Positions 1 through 11,954 are shown, counted from the first letter of the stretch. The stretch: 64,000 bases of DNA from Symbiodinium sp. CCMP2592 (GCA_905221615.1 CAJNDT010000001.1:310001-374000), one strand, 5' to 3'. Translations and numbers: made by a program. The notes: generated by a model from the letters alone, not told the origin.

Positions 1-109
1 TAAACCCCTAAACCTCCGAAAGATCAGGAACCCCAAGGTAGCAAATCAGGAAAAACCTGATTTAGGGTTTAGGATCCCCAAACTCTAAATCTGAAAAACA
101 GCCGAAACC

Positions 110-322
110 TCAGGAACCCGAAGAACATACATACACAAGGCAAGCACGACTTGGGGCTTTGGGTCTTTTGGGCTTTCGGGCAACACTGTTGGACATATTC
201 AATCCGGGAGGCAGGGTTGGCAAATACTGTCCGCCAAGCATTTGTAGAAGTTCTTCAAATGCCTTGGCAAAAGTGTCCACGTCTTGGGTTGGGGCTGCAC
301 GGCTGGAGCCGGCGACAGCAAG
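110..322 (-). CDS. candidate exon, unknown protein (no ATG)
   Basis: An open minus-strand frame of 70 codons ends at TGA 110-112 and is bounded upstream by TAA 323-325. The translation has normal protein composition: a helical stretch (VDTFAKAFEELLQMLGGQ) followed by a basic, Pro/Lys-rich tail (RKPKRPKAPSR). The overlapping frames on both strands are low-quality and rich in Cys, Trp and Pro. It has no start codon, so if real it is an internal or terminal exon. It lies on the same strand as all other trusted genes of the left half. Function not recognised. Confidence 0.4.
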   Translation of the reverse strand, partial: LAVAGSSRAAPTQDVDTFAKAFEELLQMLGGQYLPTLPPGLNMSNSVARKPKRPKAPSRACLVYVCSSGS

Positions 323-1320
323 TTAGAAGCAGGGCTATAAGTAGGTAAAGGCACAAGTTGCTTTGACGGTCGAAGGCTCCACCCCACACCCCCTTGAAAC
401 TCGTGGCCCTTACCAAACCCTCAAGGGTCCAAGTACCCAACAATCATATACTCCCCAAAATCCTAACCTACGTAACTACTTTCCGAAAACCGAGTACCTA
501 ATTAATTTTTGGGTCCTTTGGAGCCTTAGGGAAACCATTGTGGACGAGTGCAGCGCATACTGGACCAAGGGGCGCATCGTCCTTCAGCAGGAAGGTTCCC
601 ATGACCTCTGGTCGATAGAGACGTAGCAAAACCGCTGCTCTGCATTGGGTCCGGGCAACACCACATTCCTTTCTGGGTTGTAGTTTCGGGGCCCTTAAAT
701 GGTACCTCTATAGGGAAATGAACAAGTTTCCCAAAGTACCACATTCCTTTTTGATCTCGACCGCGTTTGAAGTGTGGGTCCCAAAATCAGGGGGGGAGAG
801 GTTGTTCTTTCCGCATTGGGTAGCCACGCATTTGTTATCGGGAGCTTAAGGCGTCATTCACGGATTTATAAGGGTGTACATAAATCTTAAACCCTGAACC
901 CTAAGCCCTAAATCTTAAACCCCCTTAACCCTATAAGTCTAGGGTCGAATATGGGGCCGGAAATTCGAAGTGTCTCCTCCCGAGCCCGCCACGATACTGA
1001 TGAAAAGGTTCAGGAGGGCGAAGAAATCGAACGACACCTGCGCTTGTTCACAACCAGGTGGAGGTTTTGGGGCTTGGTGAAGTTTAGTGCATGGAGTCCG
1101 AGCTACTGCCAGCACCTATAAAATTATGCTTCAACTTCTCTCGCCACGACCATGGGGAACGTGCTGCTGGAACACACGACGCACACATCTCCAAGCATTT
1201 CGTGCTATACAACCTGTGGCGGGAAAGCACCACTTCGCTCAAATCGCTCAAACCCCAAGCCAGTAAAACCGCACCACAATCAAAACTTCAAAACCACCGA
1301 ACCCTGAACCCTGAGCTCTA

Positions 1321-1697
1321 AACCCTGAACCCTAAACCCTAAATCACAGCCCAGCATCTGCTCCGAGAGCAATGGCGCAGGCGGCACGCCCGCAGCCGAA
1401 AAATATCCTTAGGGAACACACGGGGCAAGGGGGTTCTGTTAAGGGAACTGGCCAGTGTTCATGTCAGGATTCTTAAGGGGCTTCGGGTTCAGGGTAAATG
1501 TAGGAACCTGATTAAGGAACCCGGGGCCTGTAACACCAAAATAATAGGGTTCATATAAGGAACCCTAATAAAGGCCCAAGGTTTCTTAATCAGGTTCTTA
1601 CAGTACCAGGGTACTGCAGCGCAGAGGAGGAGTTTAGGGGCCAAGGACAGGGCTGAAGGCTCAAGGTTCAGGGCCCCTAAACCCTAAACCCTAAACC
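1321..1697. repeat. telomere-like CCCTAAA tracts around an inverted-repeat element
   Basis: Short runs of CCCTAAA/CCCTGAA at 1321-1346 and a cleaner run at 1676-1697 flank other non-coding sequence. Similar degenerate heptamers occur from base 1 to about 1.7 kb. They are interstitial, not a chromosome end, because coding sequence lies on both sides. Apart from the candidate exon at 110-322 I see no convincing gene in 1-1900. Confidence 0.6.
1499..1602. mobile_element. MITE-like inverted-repeat element (single copy here)
   Basis: About 100 bp with imperfect terminal inverted repeats of about 30 bp: the left end GTAGGAACCTGATTAAGGAA pairs with the right end CTTAATCAGGTTCTTAC, separated by an AT-rich centre. 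No coding capacity. The size and shape match the other short palindromic elements in the window, but no second copy was found. Confidence 0.5.
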
Positions 1698-1909
1698 GTG
1701 GGGGGATTCTGCCACAGAGACTGCAAGGAGGTCTATGGTTCAGGAGTCACGGCCCTGGTGCGGAGAAGTCCATCTGCTGCAACTATAGTAGCCCTTATAT
1801 AGACCCCTTTAACGTAACCCTATTCTAACTACTAAGCCCTGAAACTTCACCAAATTTCATGAAAGCTTTTGATTGATCGCAAGCAGCAGATAATGCCCTT
1901 CAGCTGCTA

Positions 1910-2066
1910 TCATGCGCCAGCCTCCTGCAAGAAGCTCACGGCTCCGGCATGACCTGCATTGAATGCTGCCATCAAAGCTGTGCGACCGCGGGTATCTGCA
2001 ACATACTTGTCAGCGCCGGCACCCAGCAGCAAGCTCACGACCTCGACATGACCTAGGTGAGATGCC
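1910..2066 (-). pseudogene. out-of-frame C-terminal tail of the ankyrin gene
   Basis: Downstream of the premature stop, a different minus-strand frame encodes another 1.5 ankyrin repeats (ASHLGHVEVVSLLLGAGADK, then GRTALMAAFNAGH) and ends at TGA 1910-1912. The break is explained by the tandem octamer GAGATGCC GAGATGCC at 2059-2074 (plus strand), present once in the equivalent place of every other 198-bp unit. Without it the protein would be about 50 residues longer. Confidence 0.75.
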
Positions 2067-4200
2067 GAGATGCCACCATCAAAGCTGTTCGGCCGTCGTT
2101 GTCTGTGCTATCCTTGTTGCTGCCGGCATCCAGCAGCAAGCTCAACACTTGCACTTGACCTGCGCGAGATGCTGCCATCAAAGCTGTGCGGCCACAATTG
2201 TCTGCCACGTCCCTCTCGGCGCCGGCATCCAGCAGCAAGCTCGCGACCTCGACATGACCTAAGTGAGATGCCACCATCAAGGCTGTTCGGCCGTCGTTGT
2301 CTGTGCTCTCCTTGTTGGTGCCGGCATCCAGCAGCAAGCTCAACACTTGCACGTGACCTGCGCGAGATGCTGCCATCAACGCTGTGCAGCCACAATTGTC
2401 TGCCACGTCCCTGTCGGCGCCGGCATCCAGCAGCAAGCTCGCGACCTCGACATGACCTAAGTGAGATGCCACCATCAAGGCTGTTCGGCCGTCGTTGTTC
2501 GTGCTCTCCTTGTTGGTGCCGGCATCCAGCAGCAAGCTCAACACTTGCACGTGACCTGCGCGAGATGCTGCCATCAACGCTGTGCAGCCACAATTGTCTG
2601 CCACGTCCCTGTCGGCGCCGGCATCCAGCAGCAAGCTCGCGACCTCGACATGACCTAAGTGAGATGCCACCATCAAGGCTGTTCGGCCGTCGTTGTTCGT
2701 GCTCTCCTTGTTGGTGCCGGCATCCAGCAGCAAGCTCAACACTTGCACGTGACCTGCGCGAGATGCTGCCATCAACGCTGTGCGGCCACAATTGTCTGCC
2801 ACGTCCCTGTCGGCGCCGGCATCCAGCAGCAAGCTCGCGACCTCGACATGACCTAAGTGAGATGCCACCATCAAGGCTGTTCGGCCGTCGTTGTCTGTGC
2901 TCTCCTTGTTGGCGCCGGCTTCCAGCAGCAAGCTCGCGACCAGCACGTGACCTGCACGAGATGCTGCCATCAAAGCTGTGCGGCCACAATTGTCTGCCAC
3001 ATTCTTGTCGGCGCCGGCATCCAGCAGCAAGCTCAAGACCTGTACATGACCTTTGGCAGATGCAACCATCAAAGCTGTCATGACCTCCGTGGATGCCACA
3101 CCCTTGTCGGCAATGCCTTCCGAGAGCAAGCCCACGACTTCGGCATGACCCGCATAAGATGCCACAAACAAGGCGGTTATACCATCCTCGGTGGCCGCAT
3201 CCTTGTCGGCACCGGCCTCCAGCAGCAAGTTTACCACATCGGCATGACCTGCCCGAGATGCCAGCATCACCGGTGTCATGCCGCTGTTGTCTGCCACTTC
3301 CTTGTCGGCACCAATCTCCAGAAGCAAGCTCACGAGCTCAACATGACCCGCATAAGATGCCACCATCATAGCTGTTCTGCCGCCGTTGTCTGCCACGTCC
3401 TTGTCAGCGCAAGCCTCCGCCAGCAAGCTCACGACTTCAACACGACCTGCAAAAGATGCCACCATCAAAGCTGTCCAGCCGTCGCTGTCTGCGGCGCATT
3501 TGTTGACGCCGGCTTCCAGCAGCAAACGCAAGACCCGGACATGACCTGCACGAGATCCTGCTATCAAAGCTGTGCGGCCGCGGTTGTCTGCCACATCTAC
3601 GTTGGCACCGGCATCCAACAGCAAGCTCACGACTTCGACGTGACCTAAGTGACATGCCACCATCAAAGCTGTGCGGCCGCAGTTGGTTGCCACATCCGTT
3701 TCACCGCAAGCCTCCAGCAGCAAGCTCACAACTTCGACATGACCTGCATAAGAAGCCGCCATCAGGGCTGTTATGCCGTCGTTGTCTGTGCTCTCCTTAT
3801 TGGCACCGGCCTCCAGCAGCAAACTCAAGACCTGCAAGTGACCCGCCCGAGATGCCGCCGTCAAGGCCGTGCAGCCGTCTGCCTGGCTCAAGTCTGGATT
3901 TTGTGGCGTTTGCAGCATGGACTCAACCTCGGCGAGGGAGCCCCGGGCAGCGGCCTGTACTAAGTTGTCTACTTGCTCTTGTGAAACTTCAGCGAATTGC
4001 AACAGAACGAGATCCAGGTCCATCGGCGAGTCCAGCTTCACAGCATCTTCCAAAAACTTGCCACGGAACAAGAATCTCTGTCTGAATCCGATGGGAAACC
4101 CCTGCAGCCGACTCATGCAACGCTTCAAGCTCCTCACGTCGTCTATCTCGTGGACAGGTACGCTCATTTCTCCGCCGGAGATCATTCTAACTTGCAGCAT
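2053..4200 (-). CDS. ubiquitin-like / ankyrin-repeat protein (frameshifted 3' end)
   Basis: An intronless 715-codon ORF. Residues 1-70 look like a divergent ubiquitin-like fold (starts MLQVRMISGGEMSV; RQRFLFRGKFLEDAVKLDSP near residues 42-61 resembles the beta3-beta4 region). From about residue 76 it is a run of about 19 ankyrin repeats of 33 residues with the consensus GRTALMVAS-GHVEVVSLLLDAGADK-VADNC. Ankyrin stacks bind other proteins; the Ubl-ankyrin fusion is common in dinoflagellates, but the partner is unknown. Repeats near the C-terminus are almost identical to each other (198-bp units), showing recent amplification. The reading frame ends early at TAG 2053-2055 because of an 8-bp duplication; in the other frame ankyrin coding continues to 1910. 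A relict spliced leader 67 bp upstream of the ATG and the lack of introns suggest a retroposed copy. ATG 4198-4200 is chosen because the Ubl domain begins there. Confidence 0.85.
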   Translation of the reverse strand: MLQVRMISGGEMSVPVHEIDDVRSLKRCMSRLQGFPIGFRQRFLFRGKFLEDAVKLDSPMDLDLVLLQFAEVSQEQVDNLVQAAARGSLAEVESMLQTPQNPDLSQADGCTALTAASRAGHLQVLSLLLEAGANKESTDNDGITALMAASYAGHVEVVSLLLEACGETDVATNCGRTALMVACHLGHVEVVSLLLDAGANVDVADNRGRTALIAGSRAGHVRVLRLLLEAGVNKCAADSDGWTALMVASFAGRVEVVSLLAEACADKDVADNGGRTAMMVASYAGHVELVSLLLEIGADKEVADNSGMTPVMLASRAGHADVVNLLLEAGADKDAATEDGITALFVASYAGHAEVVGLLSEGIADKGVASTEVMTALMVASAKGHVQVLSLLLDAGADKNVADNCGRTALMAASRAGHVLVASLLLEAGANKESTDNDGRTALMVASHLGHVEVASLLLDAGADRDVADNCGRTALMAASRAGHVQVLSLLLDAGTNKESTNNDGRTALMVASHLGHVEVASLLLDAGADRDVADNCGCTALMAASRAGHVQVLSLLLDAGTNKESTNNDGRTALMVASHLGHVEVASLLLDAGADRDVADNCGCTALMAASRAGHVQVLSLLLDAGTNKESTDNDGRTALMVASHLGHVEVASLLLDAGAERDVADNCGRTALMAASRAGQVQVLSLLLDAGSNKDSTDNDGRTALMVASRHLT
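2065..2955 (-). repeat. 198-bp tandem repeat encoding ankyrin pairs
   Basis: Units starting at 2263, 2461 and 2659 are 198 bp each (two 33-residue ankyrin repeats) and differ by only one or two bases; more diverged units lie on either side. The identity extends to synonymous positions, so it reflects recent unequal exchange or gene conversion rather than selection on the protein. Confidence 0.9.
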
Positions 4201-4266
4201 CTTGCAGGATGCTCACCTGCTAGCTTGCTTTACCTGCTAGACTGGAAACTGCAAACAAGCCAACAA

Positions 4267-4287
4267 CTTGAGCCATTGGCTGTAGCC
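4267..4287 (-). other. probable relict dinoflagellate spliced-leader sequence
   Basis: On the minus strand this reads GGCTACAGCCAATGGCTCAAG. The known dinoflagellate spliced leader ends GTAGCCATTTTGGCTCAAG; the last nine bases (TGGCTCAAG) and the AGCCA block match, with a two-base deletion and a few substitutions. It lies 67 bp upstream of the ankyrin start codon, in the same orientation, where the leader would be in a mature mRNA. Confidence 0.45.
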
Positions 4288-4901
4288 ATGCAGGTCTTGG
4301 GTTACGGCTCAAGGTCCGTATGGTCTTGTTGGGGCTGTACGGTTTTGTAATATGGATAAAAGACAAAAATAGTACCACATAGTACAATATAATGTGGTAT
4401 AGTATAGAATGCTTGATTTAAGGGGTCGGATTCTGGACTTGACGAGCATGGTTTCAGCGCTCGCGCTCGGACAATCCACGTGAGGCGTGTGCTGATGTGT
4501 CTGCAGGGTGAAGAATTGACACGCAGCAGAGTCAGGGACACTCCTCAAGTAGAAAACAAAGGCCGAAAGCTACTGCAGCCGGGTCAGGATATGGAGTGCA
4601 AAAGGGGTTTGCTGGGTATGGAACTTAGGCTGTGTACACTTGTTCGACCCATTCAACTATTCGTCTGCATGAAGTAGCACGCAGACGGCGATACACCAGA
4701 CCCTCAGCTTGCTTCGTGCAGTGCATGCGACCAGAGATTTTACTCATGATCTTCAACTATATACGGATATTCGTGAATGCTCAGGGGCCTAGGGGGAGTC
4801 AGCAAAATTGAATGCAGCGGGACAATACATATCAACTGATGGCCGCGACGGTGAGCATGGGAACCCGACGCCTCTGTCTACAACCCCCATAACCCCCATA
4901 A

Positions 4902-5004
4902 GGGAGTTTCCGAAAATAGGGGGACCCTACTATAGTACCCTAAAAAGTAGGATCCTTATTATAAGGAGCCCCAAACAACGTACCCCTAATTTTCGGAAAC
5001 TTCC
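4902..5004. mobile_element. MITE family A, copy 1
   Basis: About 103 bp, with inverted ends GGGAGTTTCCGAAAATAGGGG / AATTTTCGGAAACTTCC and a core with TATAGTACCCTAAAAAGTAGG and GGATCC-centred symmetry. Three related copies lie at 7825, 8546 and 8744. No ORF. Confidence 0.8.
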
Positions 5005-5298
5005 ACATCATGAACCGAAAGCTTCCAACCATGGACACAGACCCCACGAAACACGACGCCATAGTCCCAACTCCTGCGCTCCTTGCATGCAACTATGCCA
5101 TGGGGACGAGAGCTCTGAGAGACATGAAGACAAGATGTATGTTTGCGGTAAGACAAAAATGACGGAAAGAACACCAACAACAACAGAGACAACGATGATA
5201 ATCGTTAGATAGCAAAAAGTCACCATGATAGAAACAGAAGTAGTAGTGGTCGTCGAAACAATAGTGGTGATGGTAGTCGTCCTCGTCGTCGTAGTAGT

Positions 5299-5490
5299 AG
5301 TTAGTAGTTAGTAGTTAGTAGTTAGTAGTTAGTAGTTAGTAGTTAGTAGTTAGTAGTTAGTAGTTAGTAGTTAGTAGTTAGTAGTTAGTAGTTAGTAGTT
5401 AGTAGTTAGTAGTTAGTAGTTAGTAGTTAGTAGTTAGTAGTTAGTAGTTAGTAGTTAGTAGTTAGTAGTTAGTAGTTAGTAGTTAGTAGT
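5299..5490. repeat. (TTAGTAG)n heptamer microsatellite
   Basis: About 27 nearly perfect head-to-tail copies of a 7-bp unit (TTAGTAG), one triplet-like change away from the telomeric TTTAGGG. It merges directly into the trinucleotide array to its right. Confidence 0.95.
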
Positions 5491-6300
<810 letters not shown>

Positions 6301-7824
6301 CTGGCACCGAAAGCCACCCGTGATGGATGTGAAAGCAAAAGTAGTACAACATGTAACAAATGTCGACGGTGTCAAAGACTGCGTGCGGCCCAGTGGCATG
6401 GAGATGATCGACCACTTCAACCTCCAGGATATCTCTGGAAGGAACCCCAAGTCCTACATTGCCTGGAGTGATCAGTGCTCTTCGGGCAAGGAACTGCGAG
6501 AATCATGGGGTTATGATCAAATTGTCTCGGTTAACCGACAGTTGTTCAAATGCTATAGAACCTTACACTCAGAACCCTACAAGAAATAGTCAGTCCAACA
6601 CTAGAACCTTTTCTGAGGCGAACGTTACAAGACTCTATCGCCTTATCCTGAGCCCTGAAATGGTAGAGCCTCAGGCTAGAACCCTAATCGGACCCTATCG
6701 AACCTAATCCTGAACACACATGGCTTGTATACCGTTTTAGTATTCAAGAAGTGTGTTACATGGCCTTTCAGAGTTCTGAGGAGTAGGTTCTATAATCTAG
6801 CGAATGAAAGGAAGAGTGTAAGGGAAACCTGAAGATGCCGCCTTTCCACCGCAAAAGGTTTATGGGATCGTATAAAATTTAAGTTAATATAAGGCCACTT
6901 TGCATTGAAAACCCTGCAAAAGCGTAAAGCTCCACACCCTAGAGTTCTGTCTGCACCCCAACATGGCGAGGTGGCCTCTTCACGTTTTCCTGGCACTCTT
7001 CCGGGAGCGGGCCATCAGGCATCGGCACCGAGGGAATCGGAATCACCTCATTGTACAGTTTATACAAGTTCCATTTCCTGAATGCGATCCTGCACCGGTT
7101 GCTGTACTTGGGGGACCATGGAACTTACGAAGCGGAAGGTTGTAAGTTCCGTAAACGGGCTTACCAGCACTTGTAAGTATAGCTACCTTAAATATAATGA
7201 TATAACCTTAACTATAGACAATCTGACCCTAGTTAGCAAGTCCACGGACCCTTTAAGTAAAGGGTGCTATAAAGCAAACGGAATCGCCTCGATGCTAATT
7301 CCGCAGAGCTTAGATAGGGGCCTTTGTATACTGTATCGGGCTTTTGGGTGTGTTTTCATACTCTTACAATCGTTTAGAGTTCCGACTTTGACCTGGGACT
7401 GGAGGTTTAGGATGATTTAGAGTTCAGGATTGAGTAATCATGCAAGCATAGGTTAAAGTAGCTACAGTATGGTCCAGGACTAGGTGTCAAGGTTGAGGGC
7501 TGAACATAAAGAGGGCTTTGGAAATAAGAGTGAAACAGATTGCGTCAATCACATTTGTAACAGCTCTCGTTGCGGTGGTGCTGTTGATATTGATGCCGGG
7601 CTCTCTGTTCCGGCTGCTGCTGCAAGTGCGATGCATCATGTCTGTCTCCGCGAGGCCCCCCGTTTGATAGAGGGGACTACTAGTAAGTAAATAATGTAAT
7701 TACCGTAATTACTCCGACCGCCATGCTAGGCAGGAAACGAGTGGGAGCTGGGATGTGAGACTGTGCCGCAGCGGTGGGTGGCCCAGGGTGCAAACCCAAA
7801 GTACTCAACAAAAGAGCCCCATAA

Positions 7825-7926
7825 GGGAGTTTCCGAAAACAGGGGACCCTAACATAGTACCCGAAATAATAGGATCTCCATTATAAGGGCCCCAACATAA
7901 GGTACCCCAGATTTTGGGAAACTCCC
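7825..7926. mobile_element. MITE family A, copy 2
   Basis: Ends GGGAGTTTCCGAAAACAGGGG and ATTTTGGGAAACTCCC; both flanks carry ATAA, a possible target duplication or outer part of the inverted repeat. Same core as copies at 4902 and 8546. Confidence 0.8.
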
Positions 7927-8545
7927 ATAATGCCATCGCACCCCTAACCCGACTCTGAACCCTAATCGGTAAGTTGTCGCGCTGATTGGGGAAGAGAAGG
8001 CAGACCCTGAACCCTAGACTTCCTAACCTCCTGAAACCCAAACCCTGAACACTAAAAAATATTTGGAGCAATGGAAAATCATTTTGGCCTGCAGGGAGGC
8101 GGAGGCTAAGAAAAAGGAGGAAGGGATCATGATCGTAAAGTCGCAGAACTTCATTCAAACGAGGTTCTTACTGTCATTGATTGCTAGTGCAGTATTCTTG
8201 GTGGAAGTAAGGCTGCTGTTATTGCTGTTATGCTTGTTTTTCGAGCTGTCGAAGAGGGCCGTCATTCAAGTCACGAAGGGAATAACGAACTGGCAGTTAA
8301 ACACTCATGAATGAAAGTCTTTACATCTGGCCTTCAAAGATTACCCATCCGTTTTACAGCAAAGTAAGACGAGATATTTCAGAAGCGAGGTGCCATGCCG
8401 CCGCTTGACTGTGGGCGCTGTGGAAGGCCACTCAGAAAGCACCTGAGCAAGTTCGGAAGCTTGTCGCGGTACCTTCAAGAAAAAGACTCCACAGTAAACA
8501 CCCAAAGCCGGTAAAGCCTTTCAACCCCACACGGTAGACCCAGAG

Positions 8546-8654
8546 ATATGGGAGTTTCCGAAAATAGGGGACCCTAATCTACCCTATATAGTAGGATCCT
8601 GATTATAAGGATCCCCAAAATAAGGTAGCCCCTAAATTTCGGAAACTCCCATAT
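8546..8654. mobile_element. MITE family A, copy 3
   Basis: Ends ATATGGGAGTTTCCG / CGGAAACTCCCATAT form a 15-bp perfect inverted repeat; the core carries TATATAGTAGGATCCTGATTAT as in the other copies. Confidence 0.8.
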
Positions 8655-8743
8655 GTTTGGGATAGCGTGGAAGTCCCTAAGTTCAACCCCTAAAACCCCC
8701 CGGCCCTGATTTCTGGGAGCTTTGGGCCGGTAAAGGTTTGAGA

Positions 8744-8922
8744 TGTGGGGGTTTCCGAAAATAGGGGACCCTCATATAGCACGCTGAATAATAGGATCCT
8801 TACTATCCTTACTACAAGTACCCTGAATAATAGGGTCCTCACTATAGGTACCCTGAATAATGGGATCCTTACTATAAGTACCCCAAAATATGGTACCCCT
8901 AAATCTCGGAAACTCCCATGTA
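8744..8922. mobile_element. MITE family A, copy 4, internally expanded
   Basis: Family A ends (GTTTCCGAAAATAGGGGACC; CTCGGAAACTCCC), but about 179 bp long because the core module TACTATAAGTACCCTGAATA(A)TAGG is repeated about three times in tandem between 8793 and 8880. Confidence 0.75.
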
Positions 8923-9239
8923 GGGTTCCTGACAGGGGGGGTTTGGTTGTGATGATCATGCTCATGCCGCTTGGCTTAAGGTTGTAGAAGATGTGCCAGA
9001 CTGCAACGGAAGCATGCTATGTCCATCTAAGTCCTTAACCCTAAACCATTTGTCAGGGTCGATTGGTATGGTTAACCGGGCTTTGCTACTTCAATTCCTG
9101 ACTAAAAATCCTGTAACAACGATGTCCTCGGCAAAAAATCCCAGGAGACCTGAAGCAAATAAGACTTCAAACCTACCCAAACAAGCCTTCCGCAACCCTA
9201 AACCTGACTCCTTTATGACCTAAAGTTTTAACCCGCACT

Positions 9240-9740
9240 CATCCATCCCCCCCCGCAAAGTCCAAACACAAACCCAAACCATCCCAAACCCTAAACACTG
9301 GACGCTCATCCCCAAACCCTAAAGCGTAAAACACCCTGAACCCCGAACCCTAAGCCCTTTTCTACCCTAAACCCGGAACATCCCTAAACCCCATTAAGAA
9401 GAATCATACTACTATACTATACTAATGCTAGAATATACTGTATTATTATACTCTACTGTAATATACTACACTCTACCCCAAAATCCCAAACCCAACAAGA
9501 TCGCCTGTTGGAGGCCCTGGGCCTCAGGGGAACAAAAACTTCGGCGCCCGGGACTCGAGCTGAAAAGGAAATGCAACGGCGCGCGACACTTAGGATTTAG
9601 GGTTTAGGGATCGTAGGATTTAGGATGCCGGGTTTTGGGATTGTAGGGCTTAGGATTTAGGGTTTAGGGCTTTGGGATTGTAGGGCTTAGGATTCAGGGT
9701 TTGGGGCTTATAGGGTTTCGGGTTTCGGTTTAGCGTTTCG
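9240..9740. repeat. degenerate telomere-like tract, strand-switched
   Basis: From 9240 to 9395 the plus strand is rich in CCCTAAAC-like words; from 9594 to 9740 it is rich in TTTAGGGTTT-like words. The two halves point towards each other across a 200-bp AT-rich spacer. No gene seen in 8930-11950 apart from weak ORFs. Confidence 0.6.
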
Positions 9741-11160
9741 GGTTTGCTCTCTCTTTTCTCTCGAGGGTGGGCGCAAGCTGCCGTGCTGCAAAGCTACATG
9801 ATACTTTTTGGTCGGGAGGTTGAGGGATGTTAGTGTTTAGGGTGTTTATGAACGCCGGATAGGTCCCTCTTTGTGGGGGGTTGTTACTAGGAAGGATCTT
9901 GATCTTAGGGGTGACAGAGAAGATTCTGGTTCGGGCCGTAGGACGAAATTCCCATGTAGTAAGTGAGTGGCTCTGGAGCTTATAAAAACCACACGATGGC
10001 TTGAGGATTTGGGGGATTAGACTTCCACCGTTCATGGGTTTCGACCAGCGGCTCCTGCAACATAGCATGTCAAGGTTTATAGGATTACGTGCACAGTTTG
10101 CTGTGGAACTTGCAAAGGCGTCATGAAGATTCTCCTACCCAAAGAGTTCGAAAGGACATGTACCCGGCCAGATGCTGTAGGAGCCTGTGCAATAAGGAAC
10201 CCTGGGGCACAAATATGAGTGATTCCTCAAGCCTCTTTCTTGCTTGACTCTAGCCAGACCACGACTAACTAAAGCCCCGAAAATCTAAACCCTGATGTTG
10301 GCATAGTCGTGAGGACTTCGTTCTACGCTTCGAAGGCTTCTGGTGTCAGGGGAGCCGCCTTAACTAGGGACCGCGGAAATTTTTAACCCTCTAAACCCTA
10401 AACGTGTCGGGTTTAGGGTTTTGGGCTTAAGGCTCTAAACCTAAAAGTCTGAAACCCGAAGGGCTCAGGGCTTGGGGTAAAACTGGTTAAACCCCAAACT
10501 CCTTGAACCTAAAACCTTGAAGGGCCTAGGGGCCTAGGGATTGGGGCTCTATGATCCTTTGAGATCCGACCGAAGCGCCTAGGCCTAAACTCCAACCTTA
10601 CAGGGTTCACGCTTTGGGGTTTTACCTGAAGCCGAGAAAGAACCTACTTTTTTGGGGGTTCCTTATTCGGCTTCTTTATACAAGTCCCTAAAAAAGGTGG
10701 CGTCTAGGTTTTCCTTTTTGTAGAATCTCCGAGTCCGATCTTCGTGCGAAGAACAGTGCACTTCAGGATGAAAGACTCACCCTTAAACGACGCAACCTAA
10801 ATGCGAAACCCTGAGAAAATGCCTAAAACGCCGCAAACATCGACCCCGATCCCAAACCGCATAAGGGCTTGCATGGGCTTGCAGCACGAGATCTTGCAGA
10901 GCTGTCTCCTCCGTGTCTGAACGGAAATAGACAGCCACACCCTCTCACGGTTTAGGGAATTCAGCCTATTTTTGGTATACATGTCAGCTTCCGCCATTTT
11001 CTTAGGGCTTTACGGATCCTAAACCCCGAAACAAGCCATTCATCTCTAGATCCAGAAACCCTCTTTGAGGCCTCATCCAGCTGCACGAGCACTGGCTTTG
11101 GGCGGTCGTGTGGCTTCGGCGGAACAAACGGCCGCTGCTCCATGCAGTCCTGCCAAGATG

Positions 11161-11200
11161 TGAGAGAGAGAGATATATATATATATATAAAGAGAGAGTG
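11161..11200. repeat. (GA)n(TA)n microsatellite
   Basis: GAGAGAGAGA followed by a short TA run and another GA run. The surrounding 10.1-11.9 kb holds only telomere-like words and no supported gene. Confidence 0.8.
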
Positions 11201-11954
11201 TTTAGGGTTTGGGGAGAGTGTGTTAGGGGATCTAAATAAAAGGACATAGGCATAGGCTTGAGCATTTAAAGGGTATCCCTACCTTGTTGGCCTTAATTAT
11301 AAGGGGTTTATATGGGATATCCCTGTCCAAAGCGTGTCTTACATGTTTCTGTCACCCTATGTGCGTAGGTGTCATAGCCCTGGCTAGCGATCTTGAGGAT
11401 TTGTGGTGTAGGACTTGGAGCTATATAGTTCCTCCCAGGTCCAGAACCCGAGCGGGTGGGGGGGTCTATTTGTACGGTGTTGGGATTTTTGTGGCTATCT
11501 TTGAAATGGGCGTTCAAGGCCTGCCGGCTCCGCTCCACTTCACAAAACCCTTGGGTCAACAGCACTAGTGCCGGTATCACAGCACGACAGCACCCTTTGC
11601 CCTCAGCTTTAAACCGATAACTCAAAGCAAAGCCCTGCACGCTAGAGCCCTGAACCCCAAGCCGCGTACTTTCACGGCCTGGGAACGGACGGAAGCATAA
11701 GTCCGCTTTCCTTTTTCACGTTTCAGATTTCGGCCATAATATGAATGCCAGCAGCTTGTGCTCACTTTCTTCATAAATGCATAGCCTTTTCAATTCAATG
11801 ATCATGTTACTCTTTATGTTACTCTTTTGTTACCTTTCTATAATTGTATCATCGGCTCATAGCTATTGGAATATGCGGTGCCACATTCACTCAACGGTCT
11901 CGTCTCGCTCTCGCATCCCACGCAGCGCCCAAAACCATCTTAGAGCTCAATTAA

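Noticed and set aside
964-1077. Plus-strand segment RHDTDEKVQEGEEIERHLRL as an exon
   Set aside because: A second frame over the same bases is equally plausible (ATILMKRFRRAKKSNDTCAC), the acceptor is weak, and the strand is against the local trend.
2070-3648. Long plus-strand ORFs and a 293-codon minus ORF over the ankyrin array
   Set aside because: They are periodic shadows of the 198-bp ankyrin repeat in other frames; only the ankyrin frame matches a known fold.
5299-5490. Heptamer array as an alternative telomere
   Set aside because: The unit lacks the G-run of telomeric repeats and merges into a trinucleotide microsatellite.
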